From Flavobacterium ustbae (GTDB lineage: Bacteria > Bacteroidota > Bacteroidia > Flavobacteriales > Flavobacteriaceae), in contig NZ_RPOC01000018.1 in assembly GCF_003946915.1 (NCBI RefSeq), positions 18,032 through 82,031 of the forward strand: a DNA stretch of 64,000 nt, read 5' to 3'. The notes beneath the pieces were generated by a model, which saw only the letters and a list, made by a program, of their open reading frames with translations, did not search any database and was not told the DNA's origin. The position numbers were made by a program, and so were the translations under genes. Shown here piece after piece: positions 44,861 to 53,101 of the stretch; the first letter of the stretch is position 1; each line of letters opens with the position of its first letter.

Positions 44861-45934
44861 ATGAAAAATATAAAAGATAGAATGTTATTGAAGTTGTGTT
44901 TTTTGGCTTCGATTTCAATTTTGCTATTCGCTTCTTGTTCAAATGATGATTCTGGAGGTTCATCTGGAAAGCTAGAAGTAACAGGAATTACAAAATCTGT
45001 TGTAGATGATCCGTTGGTCGAAGGCGATAGAGAAGTAGATGTTCCTACAGATGTTATCAATGCAGGAAATTATTACATTATTAGAGGATCTGGTTTTGCT
45101 ACATTAAAATCAATTTCATTTAATGGGTTGGAGTCTTATTTTAATCCGACTTTCGTCACAGATAATGCTATTGTAATATTAGTGGATGAAAAAACGCCAT
45201 ATTATAATGAAATGGATGAAATGAAGATTGTCACCAATGCAGGAACTTTAAATTATAAAGTTGCCATTAGACCTCCTGCTCCTAGTATTACAGGTTTCCC
45301 GGTTAATGCTAATCCTGGAGATGTAATCACGATTACTGGAGATTATTTTTTACGTCCTGTTGTAAATTTTGGAGAAACTAGAGTGGAACCGATGTCAGCA
45401 ACATTAACAGAAATCGTGGTAAAAGTTCCTGAAGGTACTTATTTGAAAAATTTATCAATAACAAATGTCTCTGGAACAACAGTAGCTCCAGAAACAATTG
45501 GCTCAGGAGTTTATGATGATAAGAAAACTAATATCTGGGGTTGGGATGATTTGTGGGACGATAACAATGCGCTTAATCTAGCTTATGATAAAGATGTTAA
45601 GGAAGGGAAAAAGTGCATTGAATGGAAGTCTGGAGAATGGGACGGTTTTGTTATTGGTATTAATAACTGGTCTTATCATGATACAGGTAAATTTAAGGCT
45701 ATACGATTTTGGATAAAAGGTGAAAAAGCAGGAAAAGTGAAGTTTTTTGCTAATGATGTTGATGTTGCAGCCAATACTAAAATAATTGATATAAAAAGTT
45801 CATGGACTTATGTTGAAATACCATATGCAGAAGTCGGTAACCACGCGGAAATATCGAATTTTGGATTTCAAGAATTTGGAGGATTTGGAGGAAATGTTAT
45901 CTATTTAGATAATATTGGATTTGTATTGAAATAA
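44861..45934 (+). CDS. Surface glycan-binding lipoprotein with IPT/TIG domains
   Basis: The 357-residue lipoprotein has lipobox LLFASC (Cys near 26). Two IPT/TIG-like Ig domains (residues 35-140, and 141-215 beginning APSITGFPVNANPGDVITI) precede a C-terminal jelly-roll-like domain (IWGWDDLWDD, KCIEWKSGEWDGFVIG, YLDNIGF) resembling a carbohydrate-binding module. It sits right after SusD, the usual place of SusE-like or SGBP proteins, and probably holds mannan at the cell surface. Confidence 0.88.
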   Translation: MKNIKDRMLLKLCFLASISILLFASCSNDDSGGSSGKLEVTGITKSVVDDPLVEGDREVDVPTDVINAGNYYIIRGSGFATLKSISFNGLESYFNPTFVTDNAIVILVDEKTPYYNEMDEMKIVTNAGTLNYKVAIRPPAPSITGFPVNANPGDVITITGDYFLRPVVNFGETRVEPMSATLTEIVVKVPEGTYLKNLSITNVSGTTVAPETIGSGVYDDKKTNIWGWDDLWDDNNALNLAYDKDVKEGKKCIEWKSGEWDGFVIGINNWSYHDTGKFKAIRFWIKGEKAGKVKFFANDVDVAANTKIIDIKSSWTYVEIPYAEVGNHAEISNFGFQEFGGFGGNVIYLDNIGFVLK

Positions 45935-46014
45935 TAGTGAAGGATTTCAAGAAAACAAACTTCAAAATTGAGTTTAATTTTTAAAATCCATAATTAAAAA
46001 CTAAAAGAAAATTT

Positions 46015-47274
46015 ATGAAAAATATATATAATAAACTAAAGCATATTGCTGTATGTGTGTTTTTGGTTACTACAGCTTCTTCTTGCGATAATGAAATTGA
46101 AGATATTGGAGGGGCAGAGCAAAATTACAACACGACATACGGGATGCTTCAGGCCAACACCGATTTAACCACATTTACAAAAGCGATACAGTTAGCTGGT
46201 CTAGAATCGACATTAAACACCGCTGATGATTATACCTATTTTGTTCCAAATAACGCAACTTTAGATGGGTATTTGGTAGCCAATGGTTATGTAAACGATT
46301 TAGGATATCCAGATGTTAGTCTAGTTCCGGTAGAAGACTTGAAACAGCTTGTTTTAAGTCATATTATTAAAGGTGTTAAAAAAAGAGTAGCTACACTTGA
46401 AGGTGTTGAAGCAGATTATTTGACATCAGGAAATTATAGCACAATGGCAAATGAGGTTAATCCTGATTTATATTTGTTAGGCATTAATGTTACAAATGGC
46501 GTTTTAAAAGTAAACGGATCAGATAAAGCAGCGCCAGGATTAGATTACTACGGAACAAATGGTTTTATAAATGTTTTGAGCAATGTAATCGAGTTATCGC
46601 CGCCAGCTCCGGCAATTACAGGTTTGTCGCAAGTATTGGCTTCTTCAGGTGATGAAATTACAATTACAGGTAAAGATTTTGTAAAAGTTAAAAGTGTAAA
46701 ATTTGATACTTCTACTGCTGAGTTTACAGTAGTTTCTGCAACAGAAATAAAAGCAACTGTTCCTGCCGATTTTGATTCTTTTGCCCTTATTACTGTAGAG
46801 ACAGACTTTGGAGTATCTGCTCCAAGCGGTATTGGTGTTAAGTATTTACTTTACGAAGACTCATTAAAAGGGTCTGGTTGGGGCTGGGATGCTCAGCCTG
46901 AATTTGAAAGTACTGAAAAAGTTAGTAGAGGAACACATTCGATAAAAAAAGTGGCAGCTCCTTGGAATGGACTTTATATGGGATCAAGTATAGTTTTAAA
47001 AGCAGCAGATTATCAGTTTGTTAAGATCTCTATATTTCCTACTGAAAGCACTAAAATTATGGTGACAATAAATCCGGATAGAGGTGATTCGTCAAAAGGT
47101 ACAACAGTTGTTCTAGTGCCGGGTCAATGGAATCATCTTTCAATTCCTATGTCAGATTTACATCCTGAATTATTAAGTGGAGGAACTTTTGACAATGTAT
47201 TTGTTCAAGAATTTTCTAATATTTCACTTACTCCAGCAAGTGTTTTCTATCTAGATGATATTGGATTTTTGTAA
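46015..47274 (+). CDS. Fasciclin-TIG-CBM-like surface lipoprotein
   Basis: The 419-residue lipoprotein has lipobox ASSC (Cys near 24). It contains a fasciclin domain at about residues 40-195 (DLTTFTKAIQLAGLESTL, YTYFVPNNATLDGYL, LSHIIKGVKK), then a TIG domain (PAITGLSQVLASSGDEITI). A C-terminal domain like that of the previous gene follows (KGSGWGWDAQPEFES, WNGLYMG, FYLDDIGFL). The tail is clearly related to the neighbouring SGBP, suggesting duplication plus gain of a fasciclin domain. Fasciclin domains act in adhesion and may bind glycans; the combination is unusual for a Sus locus. Confidence 0.87.
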   Translation: MKNIYNKLKHIAVCVFLVTTASSCDNEIEDIGGAEQNYNTTYGMLQANTDLTTFTKAIQLAGLESTLNTADDYTYFVPNNATLDGYLVANGYVNDLGYPDVSLVPVEDLKQLVLSHIIKGVKKRVATLEGVEADYLTSGNYSTMANEVNPDLYLLGINVTNGVLKVNGSDKAAPGLDYYGTNGFINVLSNVIELSPPAPAITGLSQVLASSGDEITITGKDFVKVKSVKFDTSTAEFTVVSATEIKATVPADFDSFALITVETDFGVSAPSGIGVKYLLYEDSLKGSGWGWDAQPEFESTEKVSRGTHSIKKVAAPWNGLYMGSSIVLKAADYQFVKISIFPTESTKIMVTINPDRGDSSKGTTVVLVPGQWNHLSIPMSDLHPELLSGGTFDNVFVQEFSNISLTPASVFYLDDIGFL

Positions 47275-47298
47275 AATAGTTTGTTTTAGTTAGTTTAA

Positions 47299-47338
47299 AA
47301 ATGTTCCCTGATTGAAAAATTAGGGAACATTTTTTTAA
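47299..47338 (+). terminator. Terminator between the surface-protein and hydrolase genes
   Basis: ATGTTCCCT pairs with AGGGAACAT and is followed by seven or more T. It may reduce expression of GH27 and GH5 relative to the Sus genes. Confidence 0.85.
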
Positions 47339-47357
47339 TTTTTTTTAAATAGAAAAA

Positions 47358-48590
47358 ATGAAAAAAATAATTTTGGGATTTTGTCTAAGTATTTCGAGTA
47401 TTGTTTTCAGTCAAGGAAACACGCATAAACAGCAAGGAGGAAAATTTGAAGGACTTGCCATGACGCCGCCAATGGGTTGGAATTCGTGGAATACTTTTGC
47501 AACTAATATTGACGAAAAGTTAGTAAAAGAAACGGCTGATATTATGGTTTCTTCTGGTTTAGCGGCTGCGGGCTACAATTATATCGTCTTAGATGACGGA
47601 TGGATGACGCATGAGCGCGATGCAAATGGTGATTTAGTGCCAGATCCAGTAAAATTTCCAAACGGAATGAAAGCGCTTATCGATTATGTGCATAATAAAG
47701 GGTTGAAATTCGGATTGTACAATTGCGCGGGAACTAAAACCTGTGCAGGATATCCAGGAACAAGAGGATACGAATATCAAGATGCCAGATTTTATGCAAA
47801 ACTAGGAATCGATTTTCTAAAATACGATTGGTGTAATACAGAAGGAATTACAGCAAAAGAAGCCTATACCACAATGAGTAATGCATTAAAAACCGCAGGA
47901 AGGCCTATTGTTTTTAGTCTTTGCGAATGGGGAGATAATCAGCCGTGGGAATGGGGAAAACCAATTGGGAATCTTTGGAGAATTTCTGGGGATATTTATC
48001 CGTGTTTCGATTGCGAATTCAAACATCCAGAAAATTGGTCGTCTTGGGGGTTTATGAAAATTGCCGATATGCGAAAAGATATTCGCAAATATTCGGGTCC
48101 AGATCATTGGAATGATTTTGATATGATGGAAGTTGGAAACGAAATGAACGACACCGAAGATAAAACGCATTTTGCGATGTGGTGTATGCTTTCTTCACCA
48201 TTATTTACAGGAAATGATTACCGTAAAATGACAAAGGAAACGTTAGCAATTTTAACCAATAAAGAATTGCTTGCTGTAAATCAGGACAAACTCGGAATTC
48301 AAGGGTTTAAATATGTAATTTTAGATGGAGTAGAAGTATGGGTAAAACCACTTTCAGATGGCGCTTGGGCAGTGAGTTTTGTTAATAGAACCGAAACTTC
48401 AAAAAAAGTCAATTTCGATTGGAAGAAAAACAATATAAAAGATGCCGATTTCGGATATGAAGCTGATTTTAGTAAAACCGTCTTTAAAATAAAAGATCTT
48501 TGGAAAAACAAAGAAATCGGAAATACAAAAAAAGCTTTTTCAGCAGAAATAGCTTCTCATGATGTTGTTACCTTAAAATTAATCCCTTAA
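47358..48590 (+). CDS. GH27 alpha-galactosidase
   Basis: The 410-residue exported enzyme starts its barrel with LAMTPPMGWNSWNTFATNI. The nucleophile Asp is in LKYDWCNTEG near residue 157 and the acid/base Asp in RISGDIYPCFDCE near 212. KHPENWSSWGFMKIADMR and the C-terminal beta domain complete the GH27 pattern. It removes alpha-1,6-galactose from galactomannan or its oligosaccharides. It begins 20 bp after a terminator and 10 bp before the GH5 gene. Confidence 0.95.
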   Translation: MKKIILGFCLSISSIVFSQGNTHKQQGGKFEGLAMTPPMGWNSWNTFATNIDEKLVKETADIMVSSGLAAAGYNYIVLDDGWMTHERDANGDLVPDPVKFPNGMKALIDYVHNKGLKFGLYNCAGTKTCAGYPGTRGYEYQDARFYAKLGIDFLKYDWCNTEGITAKEAYTTMSNALKTAGRPIVFSLCEWGDNQPWEWGKPIGNLWRISGDIYPCFDCEFKHPENWSSWGFMKIADMRKDIRKYSGPDHWNDFDMMEVGNEMNDTEDKTHFAMWCMLSSPLFTGNDYRKMTKETLAILTNKELLAVNQDKLGIQGFKYVILDGVEVWVKPLSDGAWAVSFVNRTETSKKVNFDWKKNNIKDADFGYEADFSKTVFKIKDLWKNKEIGNTKKAFSAEIASHDVVTLKLIP

Positions 48591-48599
48591 ATCTATAGT

Positions 48600-49562
48600 A
48601 TGAAAGTAAAGGTTTGGTATGCAGTTCTTTTTTTACTTCTTGTAAATGTTTCAAAGGCACAATTTGTGAAAAAACACGGTCAACTAAGTGTTCTCGGAAC
48701 CCAGCTTGTAGACAAGGATAATAATCCAATTGTACTTCGCGGATTAAGTTTTGGCTGGCATAGCATGTGGCCGAGATTTTATAATGAAAAAGCGGTAAGC
48801 TGGTTAAAGAAAGATTTTAATTGCAATGTCGTTCGTGCCGCAATGGGAATCGAGCTTGGCGAGTACTCTTATATAAAAGATCCACAATTTTCAAAAGAGA
48901 AAATAGAGGCTGTAATTCAGGGAGCTATAAAATCTGATATTTATGTAATTGTAGATTGGCACAGTCATAATATCAATCTTCAGGAAGCAAAAACCTTTTT
49001 TGCAGAGATATCAAAAAAGTATGCTAAATATCCTAATATAATATATGAGGTGTTTAATGAGCCAGATTATGAGACTTGGTGGGAAGTGAAAAACTACTCA
49101 GAAGAAATTATTAAAGTTATTCGAGAAAATGACCCTAATAATATTATTCTGGTAGGGTGTCCGCATTGGGATCAGGATATTAATCTCCCTGCCGAAGATC
49201 CTATAAGAGGTTATACTAATATAATGTATACGATGCATTTTTATGCTGCAACACACGGCAAAGAATTAAGAGACAGAACCGACAGAGCTATCAAAGACGG
49301 GTTGCCTGTTTTTATTTCAGAATCGGCCGGAATGGAAGCTTCTGGAGACGGGCCTTTAAATTATAAAGCTTGGCAGGAATATATTGATTGGATGGAATCG
49401 CGAAAACTGAGCTGGATTACTTGGTCAGTATCAGATAAAGATGAGACTTGCTCTATTCTGAAAAAATCAGCTAAATCGGAAGGGAAGTGGAAAGAGGAAG
49501 ATTTAAAAGAATCTGGAATAAAAGTCCGTGAGTATTTAAGACAGTATAATAAGGAAGAATAA
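48600..49562 (+). CDS. GH5 (subfamily 2-like) endo-beta-1,4-glycanase
   Basis: The 320-residue exported enzyme has a signal peptide to about residue 20 and a barrel with GTQLVDKDNNPIVLRGLSFG, the acid/base Glu in IYEVFNEP near 154 and the nucleophile Glu in VFISESAG near 240. The sequence looks like GH5_2 endoglucanases rather than GH5_7 mannanases. In a mannan locus it could cut the glucose-containing backbone of glucomannan. It has no attached binding module and is the last gene of the plus arm. Confidence 0.92.
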   Translation: MKVKVWYAVLFLLLVNVSKAQFVKKHGQLSVLGTQLVDKDNNPIVLRGLSFGWHSMWPRFYNEKAVSWLKKDFNCNVVRAAMGIELGEYSYIKDPQFSKEKIEAVIQGAIKSDIYVIVDWHSHNINLQEAKTFFAEISKKYAKYPNIIYEVFNEPDYETWWEVKNYSEEIIKVIRENDPNNIILVGCPHWDQDINLPAEDPIRGYTNIMYTMHFYAATHGKELRDRTDRAIKDGLPVFISESAGMEASGDGPLNYKAWQEYIDWMESRKLSWITWSVSDKDETCSILKKSAKSEGKWKEEDLKESGIKVREYLRQYNKEE

Positions 49563-49587
49563 AATATATCTAGTTGTTAAAACGGGA

Positions 49588-49622
49588 AGAGCCTGCTCAA
49601 TTTTGAGCAGGCTCTTTTTGTT
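49588..49622 (+). terminator. Strong terminator ending the mannan locus plus arm
   Basis: AGAGCCTGCTCAA and TTGAGCAGGCTCT form a long stem followed by a T-run, 26 bp after the GH5 stop. Confidence 0.92.
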
Positions 49623-50170
49623 TTTAAGATTCTGTATTCCGAAAAAAAAAACAAGTCCTAAAAAGGATTCGCGGCTAATCAAAACGCAATCATTTTTGTA
49701 GGAATAATTTCCTTGTTGAAATAATGTTCTTAAGCCTTAATTTGAATGATGTAATTTTGGTTATAAATTTAATTTTTTAAATATACCCCTAAAATTTTAG
49801 GGGGTGTCGTTATTTTGTTGTTATTTTTTAGTGGTATTTTGTAGTTTTTATCTGTTTTATTTTTTAAATACCTATAAAATTTTTTAAAATTTAATAAAAT
49901 TGTGTTATTGAATTTTCAAAAACAAATATCTATAAATATTAAATATTGATTATTGACGACTTAATTTTTGTAATCCGTAATTCTTCGCCTAAAACGTCAA
50001 AAAAGCAGTTTTGGATTATTCTACTCATACAAAAGTTAATAAATTCGCTAATGAAAATGATGATGATTTGAAGGCGCATAAGAGGTTTTAGAAATGGCTT
50101 ATACTATTAAATAGATATATAAAAGATTAACTAACCAGAATCAATTAATAACTAAAAACCAATTTAAAAC
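49623..50170 (+). promoter_or_regulatory. Long AT-rich leader region before the barrel protein
   Basis: About 550 bp without a gene. I see no ORF with a plausible start and length. The bases near 49790-49810 (ACCCCTAAAATTTTAGGGGGT) form an imperfect palindrome, and the last 50 bases are a leader with AACTAACCAGAATCAATTAA. A clear -7 box was not found. Confidence 0.35.
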
Positions 50171-51262
50171 ATGAAAAAAGCATTTCACATTTTAGCCGCG
50201 ATGTTAACAAGTTCTTTTGCCTTTGCCCAAGATGAGGAAGCTGCCGCTCCTCCTGCAACCACCTGGGGAGGCTCTGCAGATGCGTACTATAAATATGATT
50301 TTTCAAAACAAATGAATGGATTAACGAGCTTTACCAACTCACAAAATTCATTCGAATTAGGAATGGCGTCGATTGAAGCAGGACATACTTTCGGAAAAGC
50401 TTCTGTTTTTGTAGACTTAGGTTTCGGAAAAAGAGCAGCAGAGTTTTCATATAATGAAACGCCAGATAAAGATGCAAGTGCAAAATTTATGATTAAGCAA
50501 TTATTTTTTACATACAATTTGACCGATGAATTTAAATTAGTAGCCGGTAGTTTCGGAACTCATATCGGGTATGAGGTGCTAGATGCGGTAGATAATAAAA
50601 ACTATAGTATGTCTTATGCGTTTTCTTATGGGCCGTTTTTTAATACAGGGGTAAAAGCACAATATACTTCTGGTAAATTTACTGCTATGGCAGGAATTAC
50701 AAATCCAACAGATTTTAAATCGGCAATGGATGCGGGTTCTTATCAAAAGACATTTATCGGACAATTGGGATATATTGGAGATACAGGAAGTGCTTATTTG
50801 AACTTTACAACAGGAAGTACTAATCCAATTCCAGGAAGTGTAATTCCAGTTTCAGACGAAAATAAAACACAGTTTGATTTGGTGGCGTCTAAAGCTATTA
50901 GTGATTCGTTTGCTTTAGGGTTTAATGCAACTTATGCTAAAACGACAAACGATTTTGATAGTGCTTTAGATGGAGAATGGTTCTCTTTAGTAGGTTATGC
51001 TAATTATTCTTTCAGTCCATCATTGCTTTTAGCTTACAGAATAGAATATTTTGATGCTAAAGATGCGGCTCCAAGTTTAGGGACACTAACAGGATCAAAC
51101 GTATTTGCTAATACTGTTTCTTTAAACTATAAAGTTGGAAAACTAACAATTATTCCTGAACTTAGATACGATGCCGCTTCTGAGGATATATTCTTAGATA
51201 AAGATGCATTGCCAACAGGAGGAAGCTTCTATGCTTTAATTGCAACAACATACTCTTTCTAG
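50171..51262 (+). CDS. Outer-membrane beta-barrel protein (OmpL-like porin)
   Basis: The 363-residue protein has a signal peptide to about residue 20 (AFAQ), an acidic Pro/Ala linker and then alternating amphipathic strands ending in the aromatic YALIATTYSF. WGGSADAYYKYDF near the start is typical of the OmpL-like or BBP2-like outer-membrane barrels of this phylum. It is likely a porin. The substrate is unknown. It has a long leader and its own terminator and does not belong to the Sus operon. Confidence 0.85.
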   Translation: MKKAFHILAAMLTSSFAFAQDEEAAAPPATTWGGSADAYYKYDFSKQMNGLTSFTNSQNSFELGMASIEAGHTFGKASVFVDLGFGKRAAEFSYNETPDKDASAKFMIKQLFFTYNLTDEFKLVAGSFGTHIGYEVLDAVDNKNYSMSYAFSYGPFFNTGVKAQYTSGKFTAMAGITNPTDFKSAMDAGSYQKTFIGQLGYIGDTGSAYLNFTTGSTNPIPGSVIPVSDENKTQFDLVASKAISDSFALGFNATYAKTTNDFDSALDGEWFSLVGYANYSFSPSLLLAYRIEYFDAKDAAPSLGTLTGSNVFANTVSLNYKVGKLTIIPELRYDAASEDIFLDKDALPTGGSFYALIATTYSF

Positions 51263-51277
51263 AGATAAAGATTGATA

Positions 51278-51294
51278 TTTTTTTTTTTTTTTTT
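51278..51294. repeat. Homopolymer run of 17 T
   Basis: An uninterrupted T17 tract follows the barrel gene by 15 bp. It is intergenic, so length change would not shift a reading frame. Confidence 0.9.
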
Positions 51295-51296
51295 GG

Positions 51297-51337
51297 AGCT
51301 GTCGAAACATACAAATGTTTTGGCAGCTTTTTTATTT
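51297..51337 (+). terminator. Terminator after the barrel protein
   Basis: AGCTGTCGAAACAT pairs with ATGTTTTGGCAGCT (two G-T pairs) and is followed by T-rich DNA. Confidence 0.8.
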
Positions 51338-51339
51338 TG

Positions 51340-51440
51340 TTTCAGGTTTGAAGTTTCAGGTTTGAAGTTTCAGGTTTGAAGTTTCAGGTTTCAGGTTTGA
51401 AGTTTCAGGTTTCAGGTTTCAAGTTGCAATTCAGGTTTGA
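51340..51440. repeat. Tandem heptamer repeats (TTTCAGG / TTTGAAG)
   Basis: The heptamers TTTCAGG and TTTGAAG alternate about twelve times, mainly as a 14-bp unit. The pattern is close to CTTGAAA at 33423 on the other strand. A palindrome related to the one at 29817 follows at 51461-51485. Confidence 0.85.
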
Positions 51441-51460
51441 ATTGTTGGAGTTGTTTGTTT

Positions 51461-51485
51461 GTAGATACGCACCGCAGTGCGTCTT
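51461..51485. repeat. Second copy of the GCACCGCAGTGC palindrome
   Basis: GATACGCACCGCAGTGCGTC nearly matches the palindrome at 29817-29842, including the GTAGA left flank. Confidence 0.8.
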
Positions 51486-51507
51486 CTTGGTAAGAAGAAT
51501 CTAAATG

Positions 51508-51560
51508 TATAAAATAAAAAAAGCGTTTCTAATTTTATAGAAACGCTTTTTTTATTTTAT
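51508..51560. terminator. Bidirectional terminator between convergent genes
   Basis: AAAGCGTTTCT and AGAAACGCTTT flank AATTTTAT, with A-rich DNA on the left and T-rich on the right, so it can work in both directions for the barrel-side region and the amidase gene. Confidence 0.85.
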
Positions 51561-51570
51561 CGTTGAGGTT

Positions 51571-52476
51571 TTATTGAACCTGTTTTTTATATATCGAATA
51601 AATAGCATCGATTGTTTTTCTGTCTAAAACTGAGGTTGCATCACTTTGAATATAATGCAGTTTAAATGCTTGAATTGCTGAGGTTAAGTTTTTGGTATTG
51701 TAACCTATAATTCTGAGAGCAGGTTCAATTTTAAAATCAAACGGAGCTGGTTCTAAAACTTCGTCTGGCCAAATACCAAATCCTTTTTCGGCTAATATTT
51801 TCCAAGGAAACAAGGCACTCGGATCTTGTTTTCTGCCCGGCGAAATATCCGCATGGCCTAAAAAGTTTTGCGTTGGTATGTTGTAGTCTTTTTTCAATTT
51901 TGTCAAAAGAGCAACTAAACTGCTGATTTGTGCTTCAGTAAAAGGTTTGAAACCATTATTGTCCAATTCAATACCAATAGAACAAGAGTTTAAATCTGTT
52001 ACTTTTCCCCAAGTAGAATTTCCAGCATGCCATGCTCTTAAATAATCATTAAGCATCTGTACAACTTTTCCATTTTCAGAAATGATGTAGTGGGCACTTA
52101 CTTGAGTTTTGGTTTTTGTAAAAGTATTGATCGTTTGCTGCAGCGAATCCTGAGCTGTATGATGAATAATTACAAAACTAGGTTTTCTTAAATTGAAATT
52201 TACGGTGCCAACCCATTCGGTATTTATTCCGTTTACTAAATAAGTAGAACCTGTTTTCGATAAAGTATCTTTTACGATTCCCAGTTGCTGTGCATAAGAA
52301 GTATCAATTGCTAGAGGTGGAACTGCAGGAATTGGCTTTGCTTCTTTACTTGTAATCTGGTTTTCTAAATTTTTAAGCTGCTGATCGTAAGCTTTTTCAG
52401 TATTCTTGTACGGATTTGTAGAGCAAGAGCTGATGGCAAGAGCTAAAATCAGATAACAAAAAAGTTTCTTTGTCAT
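51571..52476 (-). CDS. N-acetylmuramoyl-L-alanine amidase lipoprotein (AmiD-like)
   Basis: The 301-residue protein has lipobox ISSC (Cys near 18). Its amidase_2 domain (residues 95-235) shows the zinc ligands in FVIIHHTAQDS, RAWHAGNSTWG and GHADISPGRKQDPSALFPW. A short C-terminal peptidoglycan-binding-like region includes LRIIGYNTKNLTSAIQAFKLHY. It cleaves the sugar-peptide bond of cell-wall fragments. It is followed upstream, on the same strand, by a Gly-rich exported protein. Confidence 0.93.
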   Translation of the reverse strand: MTKKLFCYLILALAISSCSTNPYKNTEKAYDQQLKNLENQITSKEAKPIPAVPPLAIDTSYAQQLGIVKDTLSKTGSTYLVNGINTEWVGTVNFNLRKPSFVIIHHTAQDSLQQTINTFTKTKTQVSAHYIISENGKVVQMLNDYLRAWHAGNSTWGKVTDLNSCSIGIELDNNGFKPFTEAQISSLVALLTKLKKDYNIPTQNFLGHADISPGRKQDPSALFPWKILAEKGFGIWPDEVLEPAPFDFKIEPALRIIGYNTKNLTSAIQAFKLHYIQSDATSVLDRKTIDAIYSIYKKQVQ

Positions 52477-52504
52477 AATTCGTTGTTTTATAAGTTTATA
52501 ACGA

Positions 52505-53059
52505 TTATTCTGAAATTTTCGTATCTGGGGCGTCTTTTACTTCTTTAGAGTCTTTAGAATCCTTGTCTTTTTTCTTCTTCGATTTAGTTTTTTTCATGTC
52601 TTTAAAAGTATCCATGAAAGTTTTGTATTTGTCAATCTGATCGGGATTCAAAAAAGCAGAGATTTTTTTATCTGTACTTTCTTTTAAAGCTTTGATTTGC
52701 TCAATTTTTTGATCTTGGCTGCTGCTTTCATTTTTCAATAAAATACCTTGTTCTCTAATGCTTTCTGCCAAAACATTCGAAATAGCAATGGCTTGTAGTT
52801 CATCTAGATTTACTTTCGGTTTCATTTGCTCCATAATAATTGCTGCAATTTCTTCAGGAGGAGTTTCTTTTGGTTTGCTTGGAGAACTTTGTGGTCCAGC
52901 CATCATGCTTCTGTCCATGCCCATTCCGCCGCCTCTTCCGTAACCGTTGCCGTAGCCGTTACCATAACCATTATTGTATCCGTTTCCGTATTGTGCAGAA
53001 ACAGTGTTGAAACAAAATAAAGTAAAAACAAAAAGTATTAGGTTTAGGGTAGGTTTCAT
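52505..53059 (-). CDS. Exported protein with GYGNGYGNGY repeats and basic tail
   Basis: From the ATG at 53059 the product has 184 residues with a normal signal peptide (MKPTLNLILFVFTLFCFNTV then SAQ). An upstream ATG at 53086 would put nine residues before it. The mature N-terminus is a low-complexity NGYGNGYGNGYGRGGG stretch. The helical middle (PEEIAAIIMEQMKPKVNLDE, LNPDQIDKYKTFMDTFKDM) resembles CpxP/Spy-like helical proteins seen in this phylum. The tail is Lys-rich. The function is unknown. Confidence 0.75.
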   Translation of the reverse strand: MKPTLNLILFVFTLFCFNTVSAQYGNGYNNGYGNGYGNGYGRGGGMGMDRSMMAGPQSSPSKPKETPPEEIAAIIMEQMKPKVNLDELQAIAISNVLAESIREQGILLKNESSSQDQKIEQIKALKESTDKKISAFLNPDQIDKYKTFMDTFKDMKKTKSKKKKDKDSKDSKEVKDAPDTKISE

Positions 53060-53101
53060 AAAAGTGTTTTTGTCTAATGTTTGCAATAGTTCCCTGTAAA
53101 T

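Noticed and set aside
49623..50170. Small RNA or short gene in the long gap before the barrel protein
   Set aside because: No promoter-terminator pair or plausible ORF could be seen. The region may be just a long leader.
51278..51294. Phase-variation switch at the T17 tract
   Set aside because: The tract lies after the stop of the barrel gene and before a terminator, not in a coding frame or promoter spacer, so no on/off effect is evident.
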